Source: a bacterium HR11 (lineage in GTDB: Bacteria; Acidobacteriota; HRBIN11). From it: a DNA stretch of 64,000 nt. The notes under the pieces were generated by a model. That model saw nothing but the letters and a program-made list of their open reading frames with translations. It made no database searches and had not been told where the DNA came from. The translations under genes and the position numbers were made by a program. The DNA is taken from assembly GCA_002898535.1 (NCBI GenBank), contig BEHN01000004.1:1-64000 (forward strand), in the 5' to 3' direction. Positions 6,720 through 14,772 of the stretch are shown piece after piece (the first letter of the stretch is position 1; each line of letters starts with the position of its first letter).

Positions 6720-9059
6720 TCAGAGGGCCAGACGGAGCCATATCCGGCGCCACCGGTAGTCCAGCCGCCAGAGGCCGAACGCCCGGGCATACCGCAGGGC
6801 CGTCTCGTACTCCTCCGGCGTGATGGGTCGGTTCAGCTCGGGATAGCGGGTCTCGTTGACCATCCCGGCCGGATGGTACTGGTCCATGATGTTGACGTAC
6901 GTGTCCCGACCGAGGTTTTCGGCGATCCACCGGAGGATCTCCCGGGTGTCGTCCAGCGCCCCCGGCATGACCAGATGCCGGACGAGGACGCCCCGGAGGG
7001 CGAGGCCGTTTTCGTCGAAGACCAAGTCTCCGACCTGGCGATGCATCTCGAGGATGGCCCGACGGGCGGCCTCGGGGTAGTCCTCGGCCTTCAGGTACTT
7101 GCGGGCCTTGGCGGGGTCCCAGTACTTGAAGTCGGGCATGTAGATGTCGACGAGGCCGTCCATGAGGGCGAGGCTTTCGAGGCTGTCGTAGGCGCTGGTG
7201 TTGTAGACGATGGGGAGGCGGAGGCCCCGCTCGATGGCGATGGGCAGGGCCTCGACGATCTGGGGGACGACGTGCTCGGGGGTCACGAGGTTGATGTTGT
7301 GACAGCCCCGGGCCTGGAGCTCCAGCATCATCTCGGCGAGCCGCTCGGGCGGCGTCGGGACGCAGCCGATATTTAATCGGCTAATATCGAAATTTTGGCA
7401 ATTGGCCACTGCAATGAATGGAGCCGTATAGGAGTGGTCCGGGTCATCGACCTCCAGGTTGAAGACCCAGCCGCTGTAAGGTCGGCGCCCGACCTTATGG
7501 ACGGGGACGAGGAAGTAGGCCCCGCAGTCCTTCCACTTCGTACGCCGTCGAGGACCCTTCGGGAATTTCACATAGAACAGGGGGGATTGACGGACTTCCC
7601 GCCCCTCTAAGACCTTTCGGGGTGGGGCCTGCCGTCGATGGTAGGAAGGCAACATCCCTAAACGGAGACCCAGCTCAAAGAGCCCGACGGCCAGTCCCTC
7701 AGACACCGTGTTCACGGCATAATGTCGGCCTTGGTCATACCCATCCCCGTCGATGACGCCTTGGAGGAATGCCCGCAGGACCGGGGGGCGGGCCTGGAAG
7801 AGAGGCGCCGGGACCCGCTTGGTATAGGCATTCGACCCACACAATTCCCGAAAGAATAAGGCCAGAGAGGCCTTTCCGACCTCGACCGTCACCGTCGTCC
7901 GTCGCCACCGCACCTGGGGCGCGACGCCGAACACCCGCCGCAATTCACTCGCGACCCGGTCTGCCAGGGCGGACTCGTGGTGCCCGAAGGAAAAAACGAC
8001 GCGATACGAGTTGGGCCGACTCCGGACGGCCGTCACATGCCCTTCCGCACAGTAAATCCCCAGGAGCCATGCCAACGATTCATCCAGCGGTAGCCGGGCG
8101 GGAATGCCGGGACGCCGTTCGGTCTTAAAGCGGACCCTCTCGCCTTCTGGGACCAGGGTATTGGCCTGGTGCTCGTCCGTAGACCAGGTCCCCCCGTTGG
8201 GCCACAGGCCGCGGAGTTTGCGAATGTAAGCCGGATGGTAGCCCGTCATGCCGGCCAGTTCAGCCGAAGTCCATGACTGGGCGAACAGGGGGGCCAGTTC
8301 CTGGATGGACATACGCGCGCGGCGGGGCTTGCGGAGAGACCGACCGGCGTCGGCGATGATGGCCGGGACGTCCAAAACGACGTCCCGACCTCGGACCTGT
8401 CGCTTCGGCACGATGAGGTAGTCGCCCTTGGACACGGCATCCGCCCGGATTCGGACGGGACCGTCGGAGGCGGACCCCCGTACGATGAAGAGCTCATGAT
8501 TCGGCGTCAGGCTGACCGGGGGACAATTGTAAGGTTTGATCCATACGAGTTCGCCCGCATAGGGGTGGCGGAAGGCCTTGCCGATCGGGGCGGGCGTCCC
8601 GTGGCGGGTCCAGGCGTAGAGTCGGCCGTCCACGAATCGGACGACGCCGCCGGGCCCGGGGGTTTCATCGGCGCCGGTCTCAAATATGTGGGAGATGGGG
8701 AGCGGACCTCGGTCGGTCGCCACGTAGGCCTCGGGCGGCAGGCAAAAAACGCACTTTAAATTGCATCTTCCAAAGAATATTGTTCCACTCCCCCGCCAGC
8801 CCCGAAGGACGTCCTCCTCGCCCAAGTGGGGAAAGTAGCTGGCGACGTCCGCATACCGGCCCGAAGCGCACGTCCCCAGCTGACCGTTCCAGCGGTCGAC
8901 GTCGCAGTTGCGGGGACACACCCGACACCGCCGAAGCATGGCCCGGGCTTGCTCGACCTTCTCGGCCAGGCACCCGCTCCGATAGGCCTCCATGTAAGCG
9001 GGCTCGAATTGCTTCCGCGGGCGGACGAAGCCCCTGCAAAAGTCGGGTAGCTGGGTCAT
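6720..9059 (-). CDS. PflX-like radical SAM protein interrupted by an intein
   Basis: A 779-residue precursor. The host protein (residues 1-105 plus 554-779, 331 residues) matches the PflX-type relatives of pyruvate formate-lyase activase: an N-terminal Cys cluster (CRVCPRNCDVDR, CASG), RGSGTIFFGRCNLKCVFC, then after the intein CQNFDIS, NINLVTPEH, NTSAYDS and IYMPDFKYW. The radical SAM motif CxxxCxxC is C99, C103 and, in the spliced protein, C554. These enzymes bind a 4Fe-4S cluster and cleave S-adenosylmethionine; the target of this subfamily is not known to me. A GGAGG ribosome site precedes the ATG. It converges with the TonB receptor gene. Activity should require intein splicing. Confidence 0.9.
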   Translation of the reverse strand: MTQLPDFCRGFVRPRKQFEPAYMEAYRSGCLAEKVEQARAMLRRCRVCPRNCDVDRWNGQLGTCASGRYADVASYFPHLGEEDVLRGWRGSGTIFFGRCNLKCVFCLPPEAYVATDRGPLPISHIFETGADETPGPGGVVRFVDGRLYAWTRHGTPAPIGKAFRHPYAGELVWIKPYNCPPVSLTPNHELFIVRGSASDGPVRIRADAVSKGDYLIVPKRQVRGRDVVLDVPAIIADAGRSLRKPRRARMSIQELAPLFAQSWTSAELAGMTGYHPAYIRKLRGLWPNGGTWSTDEHQANTLVPEGERVRFKTERRPGIPARLPLDESLAWLLGIYCAEGHVTAVRSRPNSYRVVFSFGHHESALADRVASELRRVFGVAPQVRWRRTTVTVEVGKASLALFFRELCGSNAYTKRVPAPLFQARPPVLRAFLQGVIDGDGYDQGRHYAVNTVSEGLAVGLFELGLRLGMLPSYHRRQAPPRKVLEGREVRQSPLFYVKFPKGPRRRTKWKDCGAYFLVPVHKVGRRPYSGWVFNLEVDDPDHSYTAPFIAVANCQNFDISRLNIGCVPTPPERLAEMMLELQARGCHNINLVTPEHVVPQIVEALPIAIERGLRLPIVYNTSAYDSLESLALMDGLVDIYMPDFKYWDPAKARKYLKAEDYPEAARRAILEMHRQVGDLVFDENGLALRGVLVRHLVMPGALDDTREILRWIAENLGRDTYVNIMDQYHPAGMVNETRYPELNRPITPEEYETALRYARAFGLWRLDYRWRRIWLRLAL
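7401..8744 (-). other. 448-residue intein with LAGLIDADG homing endonuclease
   Basis: Residues 106-553 of the radical SAM precursor. Splicing block A begins with Cys1 (CLPPEAYVATDRGPLPI). Block B has the TxxH motif TPNH (185-188). Block F is VFNLEVDDPDHSYTA. Block G ends IAVAN followed by Cys554 as the +1 residue. The penultimate residue is Ala instead of the usual His. Two LAGLIDADG motifs are present, LAWLLGIYCAEGH (329-341) and FLQGVIDGDGY (431-441), both with acidic residues, so the endonuclease may be active. Between blocks B and C, residues about 250-285 (ELAPLFAQSWTSAELAGMTG) look like a helix-turn-helix. Excision would join CNLKCVF to CQN, restoring the cluster motif. Confidence 0.93.
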
Positions 9060-9098
9060 ACCCGGTCCTCCGGCATGTCCAGCCTCTCAAGATAGCAT

Positions 9099-9130
9099 AG
9101 CCGTTCGGTTCGTGAAAACCCGTAGGATTC
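9099..9130. repeat. Fragment of the TTAA inverted-repeat element
   Basis: AGCCGTTCGGTTCGTGAAAA followed by CCCGTAGGATTC matches the reverse complement of one end of the element at 49022-49288. The match stops one base before the IS remnant that begins at 9132, so the IS insertion or a linked deletion probably cut this copy. Confidence 0.7.
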
Positions 9131-9211
9131 ACTGACCTTCAGAGATGAGTTCGGACATCCCGCCTGTCCTGTTTTATACTGGACTCCATCATCCCAAGAC
9201 AGGCGGGTCCG

Positions 9212-9599
9212 ATGGTCTCCCTTTCGAAGACCCAGGTGGAAATTCGCGGATGATCTCTTGGACCGGGCCGATGTATCGAGCCAGGCGGCCCGGATTCTCC
9301 GGGCCATTGGGGAAGCCCGTTCGCCCCGGTGGTCAGAGATGGCCCCGAGGATGCCTGGGGACCCCCAGGCCCATGATAAGACGATTCAGAGGTTTTTGGA
9401 GGAGGCGGACCCGAAGAGGGCTCTGGGGCGGCTTTTCCACGAGGAGGCCCCCTTCGTGTGGGTGGACGTGACCGAGATGCCGCGGCGGCAGGCCCGGAGG
9501 ACGGAGTCCGTGGGCCGGCTCCGGGACGGGAAAACGAGGGGGTTTTGGCTGTTGGTATGGGCGACGCCTGACCGAGGCCGGGCGATTCCCTTTTCCTTG
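9212..9599 (+). pseudogene. Truncated, frameshifted DDE transposase
   Basis: Translation from ATG 9212 gives MVSLSKTQVEIR and then a stop. Removing one G near 9249-9251 restores LLDRADVSSQAARILRAIGE, which continues to FVWVDVTEMPRRQARRTESV and GFWLLVWATPDRGRAIPF. The segment VDVTE with the following basic and aromatic motif is the first-aspartate region of IS4/IS701-like transposases. The second and third acidic regions are missing: the frame runs straight into the right terminal repeat. So there are two lesions, a one-base frameshift and loss of the C-terminal two thirds. Confidence 0.75.
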
Positions 9600-9608
9600 A
9601 ACTCATCT

Positions 9609-9736
9609 GGCTCTGTTGACATCCCTGAGCCATCGTCTCAAAGCCCCCTGCGGCGTCCATCCCATCTGAATTTTTTGGGCTTGCTTCGGCGGGCCCAGGG
9701 CCTCCCCAGAAGCCTGAAGAGGATATCAACAGAGCC
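9609..9736. mobile_element. 128-bp mini-element with IS903-like ends and 9-bp target duplication
   Basis: The ends are GGCTCTGTTGACATCC (9609-9624) and the reverse complement of GGCTCTGTTGATATCC (9721-9736), 15 of 16 matching. It is flanked by the direct repeat AACTCATCT at 9600-9608 and 9737-9745. The end sequence and 9-base duplication closely resemble the IS903 group of the IS5 family, whose ends begin GGCTTTGTTGA. No transposase is encoded. It sits inside the right terminal repeat of the older IS remnant. Confidence 0.8.
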
Positions 9737-9758
9737 AACTCATCTCTGAAGGTCAGCA

Positions 9759-9808
9759 CCCACCGACTTTGGAACAGTTACATTCGTGACTGTTCCAAAA
9801 CCGGTGGG
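9759..9808. repeat. 20-bp-stem inverted repeat
   Basis: Arms 9759-9778 and 9789-9808 pair over 20 positions with two mismatches (CCCACCGACTTTGGAACAGT against CCCACCGGTTTTGGAACAGT), leaving a 10-base loop. It begins two bases after the IS remnant ends. It could be a pair of terminal repeats left by a further deletion derivative, or a transcribed hairpin. From 9809 to 10020 there is only a degenerate 7-bp periodic tract (about 9920-9975). Confidence 0.6.
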
Positions 9809-10020
9809 GGAGAGGGCGGAAAAGCTTATCCCAGCGGACCGCGGCTCGGACCCGGGGGCGGATTCCAAGAAAAACCGCGCCAGGCCTACATATCTGACCG
9901 ATTCGCCCACCCAAAATGAAACAGTCACCACTCCATCACTTCGTCGCTCCGTCACTCCGTCACTTGCATCTTCCATCCTCCGTCCTGTACGATCATTCTT
10001 CCCCGTCGGACGTTTCGACC

Positions 10021-10422
10021 ATGCGATGGGTCGACGGGATATGCTTGACGCTGAGCGTCGTCCTCCTGGCGGCCCCGGCCTGTCCGGTCCGGCTGAACTC
10101 CCCAGGTACGCCGGACAGCGGCCTCACGGGCCGTATCTTCATCGGTCCGACCTGTCCGGGCCCCGTCCGGGCAGACGACCCCGCCTGTCAGGATAAGCCC
10201 TACTCGGCGACCGTCCGCGTCCTTACGGAAGACGACCTCCGGGAAGTCGTCCGATTCACGGCCGACGCCGAGGGCCGTTTTCGGGTACCCCTCCCGCCGG
10301 GTCGGTACCGCCTGGTCCCCGAATCCCAAGGCCGCTATCCCCGGGCCGAGCCCCAGACCGTGACCGTCCGTCCTGGGGAATGGACCTACGTGGAAATCCA
10401 CTACGACTCGGGCATCCGGTAG
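10021..10422 (+). CDS. Small secreted protein with carboxypeptidase-regulatory-like fold
   Basis: 133 residues. An N-terminal hydrophobic segment (ICLTLSVVLLAAPAC) is a signal peptide, possibly of lipoprotein type with the Cys as anchor. The rest reads as one beta-sandwich domain: GRIFIGPTCPGP, DDPACQDKPYSATVRVL, then FTADAEGRFRVPLPPGRYRL, a carboxypeptidase-regulatory-like pattern found in small exported proteins of unknown role. The frame is open upstream to 9916, but that extension is translated from periodic repeat DNA, so ATG 10021 at the signal peptide is chosen. It converges with the helicase-fusion gene. Confidence 0.7.
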   Translation: MRWVDGICLTLSVVLLAAPACPVRLNSPGTPDSGLTGRIFIGPTCPGPVRADDPACQDKPYSATVRVLTEDDLREVVRFTADAEGRFRVPLPPGRYRLVPESQGRYPRAEPQTVTVRPGEWTYVEIHYDSGIR

Positions 10423-10431
10423 GGCCTTCAA

Positions 10432-10534
10432 GCAAGATGCGGGATGCGAGATCCTGAGCCATTGGCCCGTCGGCCGACCTGCCGACTGCCCACCCGCCGG
10501 CAAGGATGCCGGCGCTCCACATCCCGCATCTTGC
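10432..10534. repeat. 103-bp element with perfect 15-bp inverted ends between convergent genes
   Basis: GCAAGATGCGGGATG (10432-10446) and CATCCCGCATCTTGC (10520-10534) are exact inverted repeats. Inside is a second hairpin, GCCGGCA-AGGA-TGCCGGC (10496-10513). It lies between the 3' ends of the small secreted-protein gene and the helicase-fusion gene, so it could fold in transcripts from either side. There is no T tract of the usual terminator kind. Confidence 0.65.
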
Positions 10535-10554
10535 ACCCGGATATCGTCACGTCG

Positions 10555-13500
10555 TCAGGCGGACGCTGACTTCGGGAGGCGGACCCGCAGGCGCTGGGCC
10601 TGCTTGGGTTGGCCGGCCCGTTCATACAGCTCGATGGCGTATTGGTACTGGCGTCGTCGAGCGAAGAACCGGGCCCCTTCGGCCAAGTACTTGGTCCGGA
10701 GGCAAAACTGGTAGGCCTTCTTAGGACCCTTCAAGTAGTAGATCCACCGGAGCATAGAGGCCCGTTCTTCCGGACTGAGCATCCGGAGGGCCCGTCTCTC
10801 GAATCCGGCCAGGGCCAAGCAGTGGGCGTTATACGGCGTGGCTGGGACGGGTCGGAAGCACGCCCGGGCCTGTTTCGACATGCGGAGGGCGAGGAAGCGC
10901 ACGCCGGCCCGTTCCCATTGCCCTTGTCGGGCCAGCGCTTCGGCTTCCTGCTGGAGTCGGCGGCGCATGGAATCATTACAGGATATGTGCATTTCCAAGA
11001 TATTTTGCAGGATATCCATCCAACCGTGGGTTTCGCAGATTTCTATCTGAACATCGACCTCCAAGAGGCCCCGGAGTCGATGAAAGACGGTATAGGCCGG
11101 TTCTTGGAGGTGGGCGGGGAGGGGTCCTTTCAGCCATTGCTCGCATTGGGCGACGACTGCCGGGGGGATCGGCATGGAGTGGGTGGGACGGGAGACGAAC
11201 GTCGGCATGATCGAGGCCAGACGGCTCAGGCACAGGAGGCCCGTCTCCATGTCCCGCACCCGCGGCCATGCGGCCTCAAGAAAATCGTACACGTACATGC
11301 CCGACTGGAACAGCCCCAGGGCCCTATCGGCATATAGGCTGGCCGCTTCAAGGATGCGGTCGGCCTGCAAGAGACAATGGATCGCCTCCTCGAGTCTTTC
11401 GTTTTCCCGGTAACACAGGGCGGCGCCGTAGTCCAGGCCGGCCTTTTTCATCTGTTGGGCCAGCCGGTCAAGTTCCGAGGAAGGGTCGGGCGTGGACCGA
11501 GCCCACCGGCGGAGGGTCCGCAAGAACTCGGTGACCTGTCGTTCGTCGGTCGGAAGCGCACGGGCCCAGGCGATGAGCGCCTGGGGAGCGTCCTGGATTT
11601 TGAGATACATCCGAGCGGCTTCGGCGTACTGCCCGCTTCTTTCATAGCACAGGGCGGCCAGGCGGTATTCCCGGAGGCGTTTCCATAAGGGGGCGGCCTC
11701 GGCATACTTTTTCAGAAGGGTGAGCCGCAAGGCGTAGGGTCCGTGGGCTCGGACTTTTGGGGGGCGCCGGGCGATGTCGCTTTCCCACGCCCGCATGCGT
11801 TCGGGGGTCCGGGCTTTGTCGTAGGACTCATAGGCGCGAAGCCATTCTTTCTTTTCTTCGTAGTACTGGCCGAAGAGGTAGGGATCGTTGATCCGTTGGA
11901 GGCAACGCAGGCGGTCCTTGTCCGCTCCGACTTGACGCCACACCCGGAGGGCATCCGTGTAAGCTTGGGCGACTTCGTAGCACCGACCGGCGTCGGCGAG
12001 GCGGCCGGCCTGTTCGTAACAGAGGGCCGCTTGGGCATACCGGCTGGCCCGTTCGTAAGCCTGGGCGGCGGTCGCCGGGTCGCCGGCCCGTTCGGCCGCC
12101 CGAGCGGCGGCTTCCCAGTGACCGGCCCGTTGCCAGTACTGGGCGGCCCGGGACCAGTCATGGCGTTCCTCAGCCCACCGGGCGAGTTCGTCGAAGCGGC
12201 CCTGTTGCTCCAGGAGGGCCGTCCGGCAGGCCATCGCCCGTTCTTCATCGCCGAGGCGGGTCCAGATTTCGAGGGCTCCGCCGTAATCGCCGGCCCGTTC
12301 CAGGCAGGCGGCCGCCGGGGGCCACGCTTCGATGGAGGTCCAGTGTTCGGCGGCCATGCGCCAGTCTTCACGCCGTTCGGCGTCCAGGGCGAGGGCCCGG
12401 TGCATGGCCTGAGGGAGCTGGGCGTTGCGGTAGCATTCGGCGGCGGCCCGGTAATGACCGTGGTCCATGAAGTAGTCGCCCTGTCGCTTCCAATCTTCCG
12501 GCGAGGACGTCCGACGCCATCGAGTGTCAAAGACGTGGAGGTCCGTCGTGACGAACACGATGTCCCGGACGGGGGGCCACCGCCAGATCGGGGCCCCTTC
12601 GGGGCCGTCGTAGACGATGAGGTCGTGGCGGGCCCGGGTGATGCCCACGTAGAGCAGGTTGATCTCGTGCTGAATATAGGCGTGGTGGAGTCGGCGGAGC
12701 GACTCGGGGTCGCCCTGGAGGATCTGCCGCCACAGGGCCTGGACCGTCGGGTCGCTACAGAACTTCCAGAGGACCACGGTATGGAATTCCAGACCCTTGG
12801 CTTCCCGGATGGTGAAGATCCGCTCAGTCCCCAGGGTCTGACGCAGGAGGTCCCGCTCGTCCGTGGTCCGGGTCAGGATCGTCTGGTCGGCGGCAAAGGC
12901 CCGGAGGTGGTCCAACAGGTCCGTCTCCCGGATGTTCTCCAGGACGAATGGGGGGTGCCCCTGGAACTTCCACTCGTCCGGGCGTTCATCGTGGGCCACG
13001 CCGATGCGTTCCTGCTTCAGGCGGAGCAGGGTGTTGGCGAGTTGCACGATACTGCCCGTATTGCGAAAGTTCAGCGACAGGTAGTGGATTTCCGGGACGG
13101 CCAGGCCCCGTTCATAGAAGAGTCGTCGGACCTCTTCCCATCGGAACCCGCTCGGGTTGATGCTCTGCTTCGTGTCGCCCGTGAGGACGATGTGAGCCGG
13201 ATTCCGCGCCAGCCGGAACAAGAAGGTCAGCTGAATTTCCGTCAGGTCCTGGACTTCGTCACAGACCACGAAGTCGTACAAGTCCGCCTCCCGAGCGGTC
13301 CGGTCCAGGGCCGTCAGGGCCGCCCGCGTGAGGTCGATTTCGTCCCAGGCCTGACGTCGTTCGAGAGCGTCCTGGTACCAGGCGGCGATGGCGTATATCG
13401 CCTTTCGGTCGGCGGCGAAGAGGGGCGCGCGTTTGCGGCTGAGGCGTTCGTACTCGGCCCACGTGAGCAGGGGCTGGTCAAACTCGGCGGCGGCCCGGGC

Positions 13501-14682
13501 GACCTCTTGGCCGATGGTGTGGAGAGCCCGGAGGAGTCGTTCCGGCTCCCGTTGGTATAACTCGGAGAGGCGTCGGATGGCCTCGGACCAGGCGAGGCCG
13601 AGCAGTCGCTGAAAGACCGGTTCGACCTTCGGGAACACACGAGTATTCGGCAGGGCGAGCAAACAGGCCTGTATCGTCTGGAGCGTTTCCGGGTCACCCG
13701 AGCCCCGGCCTAAAGCGGAGAGGGCTTCCTTCCAGCGGTCGAGGTTGAGCTGGGGTTTGGCGCCCTTGATGATGGCTCGGATCTCTTCCCAGACCAGGAT
13801 GGGGTCGTACCGTTCGGCGTCGGGGTAGCCCCGGAAGAGGCGCACGAACCGGAAGACATCGACTTCTCGGTCAGGCGGGAAACGGCGTTCGGCGTCGGGA
13901 ACCCAGCGTCGGCAGAGGTCGACAAAGGTAACGAATTCCGGGGGGACGGGGTCCACGGATCCGGTGGCCCGGCCGAGTCCCTCGTATAAGTGCCGGGTGA
14001 ATCGGTTCAGGTACGGATGATACGTGACATAAAGTTTCCGGCGTCCGTGGAGCCAGGGACTGCAGAGGTAATAGACCGTCAGCGTGGTCTTGCCGCTACC
14101 GGCCGTCCCGGCGATGAGCAGAGGCGGCCGCCGCTGGAGAAGGCTCCGCTGTTCTTCCGTCAGGTACAGATAGGGCTCGAACTCTCCCGCCTCATAGAGG
14201 AGCAGGTGACGCCACTCGTCCTCCGTCAGGACGAACCATCGTTGCGGACCGCTCTCGTAGGCCACCCGGGCTTCGATGGGCTCCTGCGTGCGATAGTCCT
14301 CCCGGAAGGCCGTGAAGTCTGCGTCCCGGTGTTCCTCCACCTGATAAGGGGTGAAGTGAAGGAAGGGGGCCAGTTCGGGCTCGATCCGACGGGCCTCCCG
14401 AACGACGGCGTCATGTTCGGCGATCGCCCACACGTAGACCAGGAGGGTTTCCGGGTCGCGAAGCGGATGCCCCAGCGTGAAGAGCAGGCGGCCGCCCCGG
14501 GAGACACGCCCCTCAAAGACGACCTTACCCGACAGTTGCTTGAGCTTTTTGACCCGTAGCCCGCCGTCCCACAGGCCACATTCGAGGAATTCAAAGACCT
14601 TGCGGAGTTGCTGACGTCGTTCCTTCGACAGTTGAAGCAGGTGCCGTTTCACCGAGTCGTTGACCAGGACGACCACACGCAT
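10555..14682 (-). CDS. RelE-like domain / SF1 (UvrD-type) helicase / TPR-like solenoid fusion
   Basis: 1375 residues in three parts. Residues 1 to about 95 look like a RelE/ParE-fold domain (VKKLKQLSGKVVFEGRV, LLVYVWAIAEHDAVVREA). About 165-720 is a superfamily 1 helicase: Walker A GTAGSGKTT (192-200), Walker B VVCDEVQDL (472-480), GDTKQSINP (502-510), NFRNT (538-542), AKGLEFHTVVL (628-638) and LLYVGITRARHDL (676-688). About 730-1375 is a long helical-repeat array (for example AAAECYRNA, AALCYEQAGRLADAGRCYE), probably for protein binding. The key helicase motifs are intact. The ribosome site GAGGGTG precedes the ATG. It stands alone, with mobile-element debris nearby. Function unknown; RNA/DNA processing or defence are possibilities. 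Confidence 0.85.
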   Translation of the reverse strand: MRVVVLVNDSVKRHLLQLSKERRQQLRKVFEFLECGLWDGGLRVKKLKQLSGKVVFEGRVSRGGRLLFTLGHPLRDPETLLVYVWAIAEHDAVVREARRIEPELAPFLHFTPYQVEEHRDADFTAFREDYRTQEPIEARVAYESGPQRWFVLTEDEWRHLLLYEAGEFEPYLYLTEEQRSLLQRRPPLLIAGTAGSGKTTLTVYYLCSPWLHGRRKLYVTYHPYLNRFTRHLYEGLGRATGSVDPVPPEFVTFVDLCRRWVPDAERRFPPDREVDVFRFVRLFRGYPDAERYDPILVWEEIRAIIKGAKPQLNLDRWKEALSALGRGSGDPETLQTIQACLLALPNTRVFPKVEPVFQRLLGLAWSEAIRRLSELYQREPERLLRALHTIGQEVARAAAEFDQPLLTWAEYERLSRKRAPLFAADRKAIYAIAAWYQDALERRQAWDEIDLTRAALTALDRTAREADLYDFVVCDEVQDLTEIQLTFLFRLARNPAHIVLTGDTKQSINPSGFRWEEVRRLFYERGLAVPEIHYLSLNFRNTGSIVQLANTLLRLKQERIGVAHDERPDEWKFQGHPPFVLENIRETDLLDHLRAFAADQTILTRTTDERDLLRQTLGTERIFTIREAKGLEFHTVVLWKFCSDPTVQALWRQILQGDPESLRRLHHAYIQHEINLLYVGITRARHDLIVYDGPEGAPIWRWPPVRDIVFVTTDLHVFDTRWRRTSSPEDWKRQGDYFMDHGHYRAAAECYRNAQLPQAMHRALALDAERREDWRMAAEHWTSIEAWPPAAACLERAGDYGGALEIWTRLGDEERAMACRTALLEQQGRFDELARWAEERHDWSRAAQYWQRAGHWEAAARAAERAGDPATAAQAYERASRYAQAALCYEQAGRLADAGRCYEVAQAYTDALRVWRQVGADKDRLRCLQRINDPYLFGQYYEEKKEWLRAYESYDKARTPERMRAWESDIARRPPKVRAHGPYALRLTLLKKYAEAAPLWKRLREYRLAALCYERSGQYAEAARMYLKIQDAPQALIAWARALPTDERQVTEFLRTLRRWARSTPDPSSELDRLAQQMKKAGLDYGAALCYRENERLEEAIHCLLQADRILEAASLYADRALGLFQSGMYVYDFLEAAWPRVRDMETGLLCLSRLASIMPTFVSRPTHSMPIPPAVVAQCEQWLKGPLPAHLQEPAYTVFHRLRGLLEVDVQIEICETHGWMDILQNILEMHISCNDSMRRRLQQEAEALARQGQWERAGVRFLALRMSKQARACFRPVPATPYNAHCLALAGFERRALRMLSPEERASMLRWIYYLKGPKKAYQFCLRTKYLAEGARFFARRRQYQYAIELYERAGQPKQAQRLRVRLPKSASA

Positions 14683-14772
14683 GGGCGCACCCTCAGGATA
14701 GGAAGACTATGATCTCAAGATGCGGCATGCAAGATACTACTTCATCCACTTTTGATTTTGTGTGTTTGACCT

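Larger units (their letters stand above)
9132..9756 (+). mobile_element. Internally deleted insertion sequence with perfect 20-bp terminal repeats
   Basis: The ends are CTGACCTTCAGAGATGAGTT (9132-9151) and its exact reverse complement (9737-9756). Inside is the 5' part of a DDE transposase gene that stops abruptly after the first catalytic region. The right terminal repeat is split by a 128-bp mini-element with a 9-base target duplication; without it the IS derivative would be 488 bp. No clear target duplication flanks the outer ends. It is a non-autonomous remnant that could in principle be mobilised by a full-length relative. Confidence 0.85.

Noticed and set aside
9916-10020. Upstream extension of the small secreted protein
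   Set aside because: The extra residues come from 7-bp repeat DNA and would bury the signal peptide.
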